A stretch of DNA of 64,000 nucleotides from Roseofilum acuticapitatum BLCC-M154. Its GTDB lineage: Bacteria; Cyanobacteriota; Cyanobacteriia; Cyanobacteriales; Desertifilaceae. The stretch is taken from contig NZ_JAQOSP010000134.1 in NCBI RefSeq assembly GCF_030068475.1, positions 1-64,000 on the forward strand, given 5' to 3'. Under the pieces are notes generated by a model, which was given only the letters and a program-made list of their open reading frames with translations, did no database searches and was not told the DNA's origin. Positions 1-8,900 of the stretch are shown one piece after another; position 1 is the stretch's first letter; every line of letters begins with the position of its first letter. A program made the position numbers and the translations under genes.

Positions 1-201
1 CCGGTTTCCGCAAGCGGACATGAAAATCTGTTAAGAAGCGGGCAAGATGCCCGCACTCCTCTAATCCCTTGATATTACTGGAGTGGGAGCGTCTCGCTCC
101 CTAAATTTTTAATCATGGTATTTCCGCTTCGCGGACATGAACAATCGGACTTGATATGATTGCTGTAGGAGCGAAAAATTTTTCGCCCCTACTTGGGGTG
201 C
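1..201. repeat. Intergenic cluster of dispersed palindromes downstream of hemC
   Basis: No gene is visible here. Four hairpins are: 5-25 and 121-141, two copies of a repeat with arms TTTCCGC and GCGGACATGAA; 38-54, GCGGGCA/TGCCCGC around an AGA loop, followed by ACTCC; 85-101, GGGAGCG/CGCTCCC around a TCT loop, the same family in the opposite orientation; and 165-192, a near-perfect palindrome (GTAGGaGCGAAAAA over TTTTTCGCcCCTAC) just past the hemC stop. The last could end hemC transcription on the minus strand, since its right arm carries five T residues. The related units recur at 1781-2048 and 13424-13444. Confidence 0.75.
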
Positions 202-1170
202 TTAACTACGGTTAACTTGGGCCAGAATTTCAGCCAGAATTTCCCCTGCACCGCGTCCCCGTAGCTCTTGGGCTAGATTAATTCCCAGTTGTTCAGCTTC
301 TTGGCAACTGCCGGTAATTTGGTCGCGGATCAGGCGCTGACCGTCTAAACTGGCTACCATACCCACTAATGTAAGGCGATCGCCTTCAATAGAGGTATTC
401 ACCCCGATGGGCACTTGACATCCCCCTTCTAAGCTTCGCAGAAAAGCCCGTTCAGCCAAACAGCGATAGAGAGTAGCTTCATGTTGGATGACTTGGATAA
501 TGTCCAAAATCTCCGTATCTCCCTCACGGCACTCGATACCCAATGCCCCTTGGCCTACGGCATGGAGCGAAATATCAGAGGGAATTTCCTGTTGAATGCG
601 ATCGCTCATTTCCAAGCGTTTCAAACCGGCTGCTGCTAGAATCAGGGCATCATACTCCCCATCATCGAGCTTCTTCAGCCGAGTATTCAAATTGCCGCGC
701 ACATCCTTAAACGTCAGCTTCGGGAAATGATGGCGCAATTGGGCTAAACGGCGCAAGGAAGACGTACCCACCACCGCACCATCCGGGAGCGTCTCCAAAG
801 TCTTATCCCCATACTTGGCATTCACCACCAATGCATCAGCCGGGTTTTCCCGTTCAGTCACACAACCGAGAACCAAGCCTTCCGGTAAATTAGTCGGTAA
901 ATCTTTGAGAGAATGCACCGCCAAATCCGTTTGTTTGGCCAGCATTCCCACTTCCAATTCCTTAGTAAACAACCCCTTATCGCCAATCTTCGCCAGGGGA
1001 ACATCCAAGATTTTATCCCCTTGGGTACTCATGGTTTCAATTTCAAACTGGGTATCGGGGTAGTGGGCCTGGAGTTGAGCTTGCACCCATTCGCTTTGAA
1101 CCAGAGCGAGTTGGCTTTTACGGGAACCCAGGCGTACAGTTCGGGTAGGGGTTGTAGCAGAGGAGGTCAT
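202..1170 (-). CDS. hemC: Porphobilinogen deaminase (hydroxymethylbilane synthase)
   Basis: HemC polymerises four porphobilinogen molecules into hydroxymethylbilane, the linear precursor of haem, chlorophyll and the bilins used by phycobilisomes. The 322-residue length is normal. Visible hallmarks are the N-terminal [11 protein letters not shown] motif, the catalytic aspartate in HSLKDLP (about D90), the substrate-binding GTSSLRR (136-141), RGNLNTRL (158-165), and the EGGCQVPIG loop, whose cysteine (C251) carries the dipyrromethane cofactor. It is divergent from ndk, with 124 bp between the starts. The cytoplasmic enzyme is complete and I see nothing irregular. Confidence 0.97.
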   Translation of the reverse strand: MTSSATTPTRTVRLGSRKSQLALVQSEWVQAQLQAHYPDTQFEIETMSTQGDKILDVPLAKIGDKGLFTKELEVGMLAKQTDLAVHSLKDLPTNLPEGLVLGCVTERENPADALVVNAKYGDKTLETLPDGAVVGTSSLRRLAQLRHHFPKLTFKDVRGNLNTRLKKLDDGEYDALILAAAGLKRLEMSDRIQQEIPSDISLHAVGQGALGIECREGDTEILDIIQVIQHEATLYRCLAERAFLRSLEGGCQVPIGVNTSIEGDRLTLVGMVASLDGQRLIRDQITGSCQEAEQLGINLAQELRGRGAGEILAEILAQVNRS

Positions 1171-1280
1171 TAATGATCGTTTTTTTTGCAGATAGACTCA
1201 CTCGATCTAGAGTACCAGGGAATGGAGATGCAGAGATCGGAGGATGGCAAAGAATGAGATAATTGGAAGCGCTTAATCTA

Positions 1281-1288
1281 AAAAGGAG
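1281..1288 (+). promoter_or_regulatory. Ribosome binding site deciding a TTG start for ndk
   Basis: AAAAGGAG lies about 7 bases before the TTG at 1295-1297. No in-frame ATG lies nearby, and the family N-terminus ([15 protein letters not shown]) begins immediately after this codon, so TTG is the initiation codon. Confidence 0.7.
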
Positions 1289-1294
1289 ATAACT

Positions 1295-1744
1295 TTGGAA
1301 CGTACTTTTATCGCCATTAAACCTGACGGTGTGCAACGGGGATTAGTAGGTAACATCATCACTCGCTTTGAAAGTAAGGGCTTTAAATTAGTAGGCTTAA
1401 AGTTGATGAAGGTCAGTCGAGAGCTGGCAGAGCAGCACTATGATGTGCATAAGGAACGGCCTTTTTTTGCTGGCTTAGTAGAGTTTATTATTTCCAGCCC
1501 AGTAGTTGCTATGGTTTGGGAAGGGGATGGAGTTGTGGCATCAGCCCGGAAATTAATCGGTGCAACCAATCCGTTAAGTGCGGAACCGGGAACCATTCGC
1601 GGTGATTTAGGAGTGAGTGTGGGACGCAATCTCATTCATGGTTCAGATGCGATTGAAACGGCTCAACGGGAAATTGCCCTTTGGTTTAAGGAAGATGAAT
1701 TAGCCGATTGGGAACCGAGTATGACTTCTTGGTTATACGAGTAG
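1295..1744 (+). CDS. ndk: Nucleoside diphosphate kinase
   Basis: This enzyme transfers the gamma phosphate from ATP to nucleoside diphosphates through a phospho-histidine, balancing NTP and dNTP pools. The 149 residues match the family length. KPDGVQRG (about 9-16), the nucleotide-binding [15 protein letters not shown] segment (90-104) and NLIHGSD with the active-site H115 are all present. Translation starts at TTG behind a good Shine-Dalgarno. It is monocistronic in appearance: hemC is divergent on the left and an array of hairpin repeats starts 36 bp past the stop. Confidence 0.97.
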   Translation: MERTFIAIKPDGVQRGLVGNIITRFESKGFKLVGLKLMKVSRELAEQHYDVHKERPFFAGLVEFIISSPVVAMVWEGDGVVASARKLIGATNPLSAEPGTIRGDLGVSVGRNLIHGSDAIETAQREIALWFKEDELADWEPSMTSWLYE

Positions 1745-1811
1745 TGGACTGTTTCAGCTAATTTGATGCATTAGAGGAGTGGGAGCATCTTGCTCCCTGT
1801 TGTTTTCCCCT

Positions 1812-2048
1812 GCGAGCGAGACGCTCCCACTCCTTCAATCTATTGTTTTCCCCTGCGAGCGAGACGCTCCCACTCCTTCAATCTATTGTTTTCCCCTGCG
1901 AGCGAGACGCTCCCACTCCTTCAATCTATTGTTTTCCTCTGCGAGCGAGACGCTCGCACTCCTTCAATCTATTGTTTTCCCCTGCGAGCGAGACGCTCGC
2001 ACTCCTTCAATCTATTGTTTTCCCCTGCGAGCGAGACGCTCCCACTCC
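1812..2048 (+). repeat. Tandem array, six copies of a 43-bp hairpin-bearing unit
   Basis: Each unit begins with GCGAGCG-AGA-CGCTC(C/G)C, a 7-bp stem on a 3-nt loop, then ACTCCTTCAATCTATTGTTTTC. The spacing is exactly 43 bp between all six copies. Copies 4 and 5 carry CGCTCGC (perfect pairing to GCGAGCG); copies 1-3 and 6 carry CGCTCCC (one mismatch). Copy 4 also has CCTCTG rather than CCCCTG in the preceding linker. The near-identity indicates recent expansion. Confidence 0.9.
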
Positions 2049-2051
2049 TTC

Positions 2052-2212
2052 ATACAGCGCTTTGCGCTGTAGTGGGGGAGTGGGGGAATGGGGAAATGGG
2101 GGAATGGGGGAATGGGGGGAGCAAACAATAGACTTGGTAGAAGCTCTGAGCTGTTCTAGATATCGTTAAAAACCATCATTAATGTACCTCATAGCAGAGG
2201 AAACTGCTGTAT
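2052..2212. mobile_element. Miniature element bounded by ATACAGC/GCTGTAT, copy 1
   Basis: The left end is ATACAGCGCTTTGCGCTGTA and the right end contains CATAGCAG-AGGAAA-CTGCTGTAT. The ends are imperfect inverted repeats of each other (ATACAGC...TTT... against the reverse complement ATACAGCAGTTT...). A second copy with the same ends lies at 13321-13486. The interior here is a G-rich minisatellite, so only the ends are conserved. It encodes no protein. MITE-like identity is inferred from the paired ends and recurrence within the window. Confidence 0.55.
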
Positions 2213-2237
2213 CCGATCTTAATTGTTAATTGAATTG

Positions 2238-3143
2238 TTAATTAACCACAATTTCCATCCCTTCACGGGCTAACTTACCCTGGGGAAAAACCGCCTGAAT
2301 TTGTCGTTCAATCCGATCCAAAGAATCATCCGTATAACCGGGATCGTGGTGAAACATCACCAACTGCTTCACCCCAGCTTTTTTCGCCACCTCAATCCCA
2401 CTTTTCCAATTCCAATCTTTCGGTTGAGGATTATCCTTAGCCCCCTGTTCATCAATCATCCAGGTATGGGTATCATAAATCAGTACATCGGCTTCCTGGG
2501 CTAACTCAATCAATCGGGGATCGAGGTTATCTGTATCGGACTCTATATCTGTAGCATAGACTACAACTTGGTTTCCATAGTGAACGCGATAGCCCAAAGT
2601 TTGATTAATTGAATTCAAACAACAGGTATGAATTTCCATCGCTTCTAACTTCAGTACCGCTCCCGGCTCCACATCACAAAACTTCAGATCCGATCCCATA
2701 ATTTCAATGGGGACTGGAAAGTTAGGCGGTTGCATTTGTTCCTTGAGTCGCTGTTGCATGGAATCGCCATTGACTGCTGAAGAGCCATAAACATAAAATC
2801 GGTTGATGGGGATAAACGCAGGCACAAAAAACGGAAAGCCCTGAATTCGATCCCACTGACAATGGGAGAGAAATAAATGGGCTTCTACGGGCATTCGACT
2901 TAAGAGATACTTACCCAGAAGGCGAACCCCAGTACCCGCATCAAAAATCAATAGATGTTTGGGGGTTTCTAAGGTTATGCAGGAAGTATTGCCACCGTAG
3001 CGGACGGTTTGTTCACCGGGCGTAGCTATATCACCTCGAACACCCCAGAATTTAAGGGTTAAGGGAGACGCAACAACGGATTCGGTATAATCCGAGTTGG
3101 ATTCGGGTTTGACAACAGGAACTGAGGGATCGGATTGTGACAT
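2238..3143 (-). CDS. Metallo-beta-lactamase-fold protein with altered metal-binding motif
   Basis: The 301-residue protein resembles the cyanobacterial MBL-fold hydrolase group (phosphodiesterase/phosphonate PhnP-like): KFWGVRGDIATPG (31-43), YGGNTSC (49-55), LIFDAGTG (65-72), FPFF, TLGYRV, YATDIESD (196-203) and MFHHDP (263-268). The signature HxHxDH helix instead reads H94-C-Q96-W-D98-R99, so two canonical histidines are replaced, and the usual NHP position reads N-S-I. The protein may therefore bind metal poorly or act as a non-catalytic paralogue. About 28 N-terminal residues precede the fold and look disordered. Substrate unknown. Confidence 0.8.
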   Translation of the reverse strand: MSQSDPSVPVVKPESNSDYTESVVASPLTLKFWGVRGDIATPGEQTVRYGGNTSCITLETPKHLLIFDAGTGVRLLGKYLLSRMPVEAHLFLSHCQWDRIQGFPFFVPAFIPINRFYVYGSSAVNGDSMQQRLKEQMQPPNFPVPIEIMGSDLKFCDVEPGAVLKLEAMEIHTCCLNSINQTLGYRVHYGNQVVVYATDIESDTDNLDPRLIELAQEADVLIYDTHTWMIDEQGAKDNPQPKDWNWKSGIEVAKKAGVKQLVMFHHDPGYTDDSLDRIERQIQAVFPQGKLAREGMEIVVN

Positions 3144-3670
3144 CTTTCGCTAAATTTAGCCTGGGTTTAGCTGAGTATTGTTTTTGAGAAAGACCAGAGC
3201 GTAAGTCATCTTATGCCTAGCCTAGCCATTGCTGCTAAGGTTTCCTAGTGGGTTTCACAGGGATGAACAAGAGGAGATAGAAAGGTAAACAGAGTATATG
3301 GGGTCATCTTAACCCGATCTGATTCAGATGTCCCACTATCACTTTGATTCATTTTCTTGGTCGATCTCCTGTTGTCTGAGCAATGTTAATAAATACCGCT
3401 TTATTTCAAGTCTGTGCGATCGAGACTTGTTGCACCCTAAACTCTAGGTTAATCCCCGATCGGGATTGGAGATGGTTGGCATCCCTTGAGGATGATGACC
3501 TTTGTAGGTCTTCGGAATTGAGATTACCTAGATGTCCTGATTTTACCTTAATTTATTGGTTCAGGGGGGATACTTTTCCCCTAGGATAACAGACGTGAGC
3601 AAAGAGAGGGTTGCCCGAATCTCACGCCTGTTGGGGTTAGGAAGAATGGCCCTGATTTGTGCAGGACTAA
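3144..3670. other. Intergenic region with a run of six hairpins (possible structured RNA)
   Basis: I see no convincing gene. Between 3407 and 3632 successive perfect or near-perfect stems occur: CAAGTCT/AGACTTG (3407-3429), AATCCC/GGGATT (3451-3467), CATCC/GGATG (3480-3494), GACCT/AGGTC (3497-3510), AGGGG/CCCCT (3563-3582), and AACAGaCGTGAG/CTCACGcCTGTT (3588-3632). The last is 39 bp past the ppa stop on ppa's strand and may be its terminator, although no T-run follows it. The group could be an unannotated non-coding RNA on either strand. I do not recognise a known family. Confidence 0.4.
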
Positions 3671-4183
3671 TTACTTAGCGCCTGCTTCGACACATTTTTT
3701 GACCAAGGGTAAGACTCGATCGACATCTTTCCAACCTAGGGTTTCTACAGCTTTCTTCTCCAGATTTTTGTAACTTTTGAAGAATTCCTCGATCTCCTCT
3801 AGTTTATGGGGGGCAACATCTTTAAGGGATTTGACACTGCTATACCGGGGGTCTTTATCCGGAACGCAGAGAATTTTTTCATCGCGATCGCCGCCATCAA
3901 TCATTTCTAGCATTCCAATCGGTCGTGCAGCAATCACACATCCGGGAAAGGTCGGCTCATCCATCATGACCATACCATCAAGAGGATCGCCATCATCAGC
4001 TAGGGTATTGGGAATAAATCCATAATCATAGGGATAGTGGACAGAAGAATACAATACTCGGTCTAGGGCAAAGGCTTGTAATTCCTTATCATATTCGTAC
4101 TTATTCTTGCTTCCGGCTGTGATTTCGATCAATACATTCAATAAGCCGGGTTTGGGTTGGGCGGGAATGAGTGATAAATCCAA
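3671..4183 (-). CDS. ppa: Inorganic pyrophosphatase (family I)
   Basis: It hydrolyses pyrophosphate to phosphate in the cytoplasm, pulling biosynthetic reactions forward. At 170 residues it has the usual bacterial family I length. Hallmarks are KNKYEYDKE (26-34), the [12 protein letters not shown] segment (49-60), the metal-binding [14 protein letters not shown] (64-77), and the acidic [16 protein letters not shown] stretch with its D/K/R residues (99-114). The gene is probably monocistronic; the upstream small membrane-protein gene at 4330-4515 shares the strand and could be co-transcribed across the 146 bp gap. Confidence 0.97.
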   Translation of the reverse strand: MDLSLIPAQPKPGLLNVLIEITAGSKNKYEYDKELQAFALDRVLYSSVHYPYDYGFIPNTLADDGDPLDGMVMMDEPTFPGCVIAARPIGMLEMIDGGDRDEKILCVPDKDPRYSSVKSLKDVAPHKLEEIEEFFKSYKNLEKKAVETLGWKDVDRVLPLVKKCVEAGAK

Positions 4184-4329
4184 GATTTTTCTCCAAATGG
4201 GATCGATGGAGAAAGGAAGATCGAGCCTCCTCTCCCCGAATCAAATTTTAGGGGAAGATGGTCATCTCTCCCAAGTCCGGGTCTAAATTAATGATTTTAA
4301 ATCGGCTAAATTTTTTCAGTTAATGGGGG

Positions 4330-4515
4330 TCATTCTCTGGCTTGCGGTAAGGGATAGCTCACACCCGGCACAATTCTGACATTACCTGAAGAATAGTAGG
4401 CGATCGCCCACAGGGGTAAGGCCAAGGTTAATAACGCAATGGCTGTGCCAATCACATCTGCCACCCTCGGTTTTCGGGGTTGGCTCGGACTTGCCGACTC
4501 ACTATCTGATTCCAT
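4330..4515 (-). CDS. Small single-span membrane protein, conserved hypothetical
   Basis: This 61-residue protein has a polar N-terminus rich in Ser, Pro and Arg (1-18), one hydrophobic segment (about 20-42, VIGTAIALLTLALPLWAIAY) and a short tail with SGNVRIVPG and YPLP. It resembles small cyanobacterial membrane proteins of unknown function. It lies between ppa and the ABA4-like gene on the same strand. The hydrophobic pattern and the intergenic position support it as a real gene; function unknown. Confidence 0.65.
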   Translation of the reverse strand: MESDSESASPSQPRKPRVADVIGTAIALLTLALPLWAIAYYSSGNVRIVPGVSYPLPQARE

Positions 4516-4655
4516 ACAGAAAGGGGCTTAATGACCTCTATTGAACAAAACAAGAATTAAATAGGGAGGGGGAAGTTAATCAACCCCTCCCTTCTATTTT
4601 ACTGATGGGGCAGGGCCAGATTGTTGGTTTGACAACAATCTTCACCACCTGTCGA

Positions 4656-5108
4656 TTAACCCATTTCTGGAGTAGTTGATTCCGAAGATGGAGTCAAAAA
4701 ACGCCCCTGGATGGCTTGGGTGAGGATATGGGAGAGTAAACCAATCGGCCCGGCAAACAAACAAAGGATAATCGAATGAACTGTCCAAACTCCAGTCCGT
4801 TGTCCTTCCCAATAAATCCAGCGTCCCACAAATAAGTCCATCACCAGAAAATGCACCCAACCGGTTGCCGTTGCCTGGGGATTAGCAAATAACCGAGCTA
4901 AATCCGCTAATTGGGGATTAGCTAAAGCCGCCGCCGACTCTCCATCAATCGTGCCAACGAGTAGATAAACATACAAACCCGCCAGAGCCACAAAGGGGAG
5001 GAACGACTTCATCACCCATCGAGTCCCCCCCCAATTGGGTAGCACGATCATCAACGTCCAGAAGGGCAGCACAAAGAGGTTTGCGCCATTAAATAACCAG
5101 TCGAGCAT
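4656..5108 (-). CDS. ABA4-like (DUF4281) integral membrane protein
   Basis: This 150-residue protein has about four transmembrane segments (5-25, 35-55, about 88-105 and 117-137). It matches the ABA4-like/DUF4281 family through NGANLFVLPFWTLMI at the N-terminus, the conserved HFLVMDLFVGRWIYWEGQR segment (86-104) and LFAGPIGLLSH (124-134). In plants ABA4 is needed for neoxanthin formation; cyanobacterial homologues are linked to carotenoid metabolism only by family membership. Assignment to the family is fairly secure, biochemical role is not. Confidence 0.8.
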   Translation of the reverse strand: MLDWLFNGANLFVLPFWTLMIVLPNWGGTRWVMKSFLPFVALAGLYVYLLVGTIDGESAAALANPQLADLARLFANPQATATGWVHFLVMDLFVGRWIYWEGQRTGVWTVHSIILCLFAGPIGLLSHILTQAIQGRFLTPSSESTTPEMG

Positions 5109-5167
5109 CTATTCACTTTAAATAACCCAGTAGAGGCTATTATACTCTCCTCTTTCTGAGCTATGCC

Positions 5168-5746
5168 TTAAACTAAATTGCGGTAGAGTCCTTTGGCTAC
5201 ATCTAATAGGATGATTAACTGTTCCCATTCGGGGGCATTGGGGTTCGGGCTATCGGCCCACTGAAGTTTAATTTTTTTTTGCAGGTTTTCAATCGTGATG
5301 TCATCTGTAGCTAAGGTGGGAGGAGAATCGGCCTCATCCATATCCGCACTTGCGCCTATCCCTGGAGCAGTCGGGTTAGAGCTAGGGGAGTGTTCTTGAA
5401 TCCGTTGTGCTTCTTTTGCCAACACTCGCGCCTGGCTCGACAAGTCCAATAAATTTTGCGGTAAGGAGGGTTGATCTGACAAATAGAGTGAAGATAATTG
5501 TCGCAAGAACTGGGAGACTTGATCCAGCCAGAGCAAGTCCTTGTCCCCTTCTGGGAGATGACCTGACTCATCTTGATAAATTTTTCTAATTTCTTGCGCT
5601 TTTTGGGATAAGGGCACAATTTGTTGGGCAAGAGATTCTGGCAGTCTCGGTGTATCGGAGAGATAGGCTTGGGCAGTTTGCCGTAAGAAAAGACGGACTT
5701 TACCAATCCAATCTTGATATTTCGACTGCCAATTCACATCGTTCAT
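5168..5746 (-). CDS. Hypothetical protein with an internal duplication
   Basis: I do not recognise a family. The 192-residue, soluble, helix-rich protein contains two similar blocks: residues about 13-61 (DWIGKVRLFLRQ...YLSDTPRLPESL...) and about 72-117 (LWLDQVSQFLRQ...YLSDQPSLPQNL...). Each is followed by a coiled-coil-like stretch, so an ancient duplication is likely. A low-complexity linker (120-150, Ser/Pro/Ala/Asp) leads to a C-terminal helix. It ends 59 bp before the ABA4-like gene on the same strand. A structural or partner-binding role is possible, but nothing visible indicates catalysis. Confidence 0.65.
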   Translation of the reverse strand: MNDVNWQSKYQDWIGKVRLFLRQTAQAYLSDTPRLPESLAQQIVPLSQKAQEIRKIYQDESGHLPEGDKDLLWLDQVSQFLRQLSSLYLSDQPSLPQNLLDLSSQARVLAKEAQRIQEHSPSSNPTAPGIGASADMDEADSPPTLATDDITIENLQKKIKLQWADSPNPNAPEWEQLIILLDVAKGLYRNLV

Positions 5747-5965
5747 AAACCCAATTTGCTGTTAATTTAATCTTGAATCAATTTTTAGTGATGAGAATGA
5801 TGATGTCAGAGTTCCATGGATGCTACTGAGCTAAGTTTGGGGTTTACCCTTACACCCATGTTCTGAGAATACCCACTCTTACCAATCTAAACCAGAAAGG
5901 CGATCGCGGTCAAGCAACCCAGGCTTAACTCAGTTTAAGTCAGTTTAAGCGATTTCAGGTTGGGT

Positions 5966-8900
5966 CTATTTTTCCGTCAGTTTCCATACGCCATCCCAAG
6001 TTTCATCGGGGGGATTATCTTCATAGAGCATACAGCGCTGGATATGTAATTTAGCCGCTTTATTCTCTGGATCGACGTTTAGTACCTTTTGGAACTCCTC
6101 TTGAGCTTGTTTAAACGACTCTTTCGCCTTAGCTGCAAAGGGTTCGCGAGCCAAATCAATAAACTTACGCAGTTGTGCTGAAGTCATTTCCTGAGCTTCT
6201 TCGGCCAACATTTGCCGAGTTTCTGCTGCTCCGGCAAACTGACTTACCTTGGCTTGCAGCAATTTCTTCACTTGACGGGGAGTCAGTTCATTAACTTTTT
6301 CTGGTAAAGTCATTTGCCAGTAGGTATCGGTGACGTTTTTGCGACTGAGGTCTTCAACATTGAGCATCCGCTTTAGGGTTGCTTCCCCTAAAATCTCGAT
6401 TAACTCTTCCCGGTCAACCTGGGCCAGCATCTTGGAGAGCATCTGAGTTTCATCATAGGAGATTTTCTTCAACTCCAAGTCTGATAAATCTTCTAACTGC
6501 TCCAATACCGCTAAGATTTCGTTGTAAGACAATTTATCATGGGCGGGTTGTAAATAGTGCTTGCGTCCCTGTTCATAGTGGTTTCTGATCGCTTCTTGCC
6601 GTTCTGTCAAAGGACGACCGACCACAGAAGTGCCTTCTCGAATGCCCAATAACTCATAAATGGTTACGGGTTTGCTCTTTCCTTTTACCGTAATATTATC
6701 GAGTTCTCGGACATAGACGCGATCGCTATAACTCATGAAGGTTTTCTCACTAATAACAATATCCGTTCCATATTGCTTACTGGTTCCTTCCAAACGGGAA
6801 GCCAAATTCACCCCGTCTCCAATAGAGGTGAGTTCCATCCGTTTGGACGAACCGATGTTACCACTGACGACCACATCGGAGTGAATGCCAATCCCAATAC
6901 TAATTTCCATCAAGCCTTGTTCTTTGCGCTTCTGGTTATATTCGGCCAGGCGATAGCGCATTTCCACCGCAGTTTGCATGGCGCACCAGGCATGATCTTC
7001 TAGGGGAGCGGGAGAGCCAAACACCGCCATTAGAGCATCGCCGATGTATTTATCTAGGGTTCCCCCATAGCGGAAGACGGAATCGACCATTTCCTCAAAG
7101 TAGCTGTTGAGCATGGCTACCACTTCTTCCGCTTGCAATTTTTCCGTTAATGTGGTATAGCTGCGAATGTCGCTAAACAGAACAGAAACTTCTTTGCGTT
7201 TGCCACCGAGTCCGGTGTCGCCACTAGCGAGTAGGGATTCCGCTACTTCTGGGGTCATGTAGCGATACATCAGGCTCTTGACTTGTTTTTCGTCGCTAAT
7301 GTCTTCCATCACCACCAATGCGCCATTGATTTTGGTCGGATCGAGGGCATCATTCATAGAGTTAATGGAGAGGTTGACGCTCTGCTCAATATCTTCCCCA
7401 TCTTCTCCAGAAAGGATGAGGGTTTGATCGGGATAAAATTGCTGGCGGTCTTTATTCTCTTTCGGTGCAAGGGCTGCATCCATCCATTTAGTGAAGTCCC
7501 CTTCTTTGATCCGAATGAGGGGTTTGAGCAATTGCCCTTCGAGTTCTGTTTTATCTAGTCCTAATATTTCTTTCGCACATTCGTTGACTGCAATAATATG
7601 ACCATTTTTATCGGTGGAAATTACGCCATTGGTTAAGCTCCGCAGGATATCTTCCTGCATTTTTTGCTGTTGTTTGACCTGATCGAAGAGTTTGGCATTT
7701 TGTAGCGCCACTCCTGCTTGAATATTGAAGGCCCGCATGAATTCTAGGTCATTGCGGTTAAAGCTGGATTTCCACTGTTCTGGAGCTTCGGGCCAGTGTT
7801 CGGGGTTGTAGTCGGGATATTCGCCTTGTTTTTTCTTGTTGATGAGCTGGGTTACGCCAATGAGCTGGTCGTCGGCATTGAAGACCGGCATACAGAGCAT
7901 ACTACAGGTCCGATAGCCAGTTTTTTGGTCTGTTTTTTTGGAGGTTTCGGAGCGCTCATCGTTATAGAGGTCAAAGGGAATGAGCAGGGGTTCTCCAGAT
8001 TGGGCAACCATGCCAGCAAATCCGGCGCTTCTGGGGATGCGAATTTCGGTTAAGTTGCCGCCAATGGGGATTTTTGTCCAGAGTTCTCCTTTTTCTTCGT
8101 CTAAGAGCCAGAGGGTGGAGCGGTCGGCATTCATCAGTTCTTTTGCCTGATCCATGACTTTTTTGAGGGTGTCTTCTAGATCGAGGCTGCTCTTACTGAG
8201 GGAGTTAACGGCGTTCATGAGAGCTGAGGCGGCTCTTTGCCGTTGGGTGGCGGCGTAGAAGGATTTGGAGGATTGTAGGATGAGGCGAATGGAGGGAGCA
8301 AATTCTTTGAAGACTTGCTCATCTTCTTTGGTGAAGCCGTCGTAGTCGATCTTTTCGTCTAAGTTGGCTTCGCGATCGACATCAACTTTAAGTTTATTGA
8401 TCAGTTGGACGACTGCTACTAATTCCCCGGTGTCTTCGTTTTCCAGGGGCATGGCCATCATGGTGTAGGTACGATAGCCATTTTTTTTGTCGAAGGCTTG
8501 GGCCGTGGTCGATCGCTCATCATTGTAGAAGTCGTAGGGAATATTGATGGCTTGGCGCGTGGTTGCCGCTTCTCCGGCGATCCCTTTGTCGGCGGGAATG
8601 CGAATTTCTAGGGCGTTGCCTTTTTCGTCTTTGGCAACGATGGTGAAGAGTTCATTTTTTTCTTCATCAAACAGAAAGATACTGGTGCGATCGGCGTTGA
8701 GGAGTTCCCCGGTTTTTAGGGTAATCGATCGCAACATTTCATCGAGGATGGCATCAAACCCTTGATTATCGAGTAGGTTATCCAACATCGATAGGGTTTG
8801 ATTCACGACTTTAAGCTTGTCTTCAACATCAGTAACGACTTGCTTAAAGGTATCTTTTTTCAGGGGCGCTAAAAAAGCGGAGAAATCGCCGCCGCCTCCT

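Larger units (their letters stand above)
1745..2237. repeat. Repeat-filled intergenic region after ndk
   Basis: No gene is present. In order it holds: a GGGAGCA-TCT-TGCTCCC hairpin (1781-1797); six tandem copies of a 43-bp unit (hairpin starts at 1812, 1855, 1898, 1941, 1984 and 2027); an element bounded by ATACAGC (from 2052) and GCTGTAT (to 2212); and inside that element a G-rich minisatellite built from GGGGAAT-like units (about 2073-2120). All three forward frames stay open for 100 or so codons only because 43 is not a multiple of three and the unit lacks stops, so these are not coding regions. Confidence 0.85.

Noticed and set aside
1812-2048. CRISPR array
   Set aside because: The repeat units are direct head-to-tail copies without unique spacers, and no cas gene is near.
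1779-2169. Three overlapping forward open frames of 97-113 codons
   Set aside because: They are produced by a stop-free 43-bp tandem repeat; the same unit read in three frames gives repeated peptides with no family.
3383-3589. 68-codon forward open frame in the MBL-ppa spacer
   Set aside because: It overlaps the hairpin chain, has no recognisable domain and no convincing Shine-Dalgarno.
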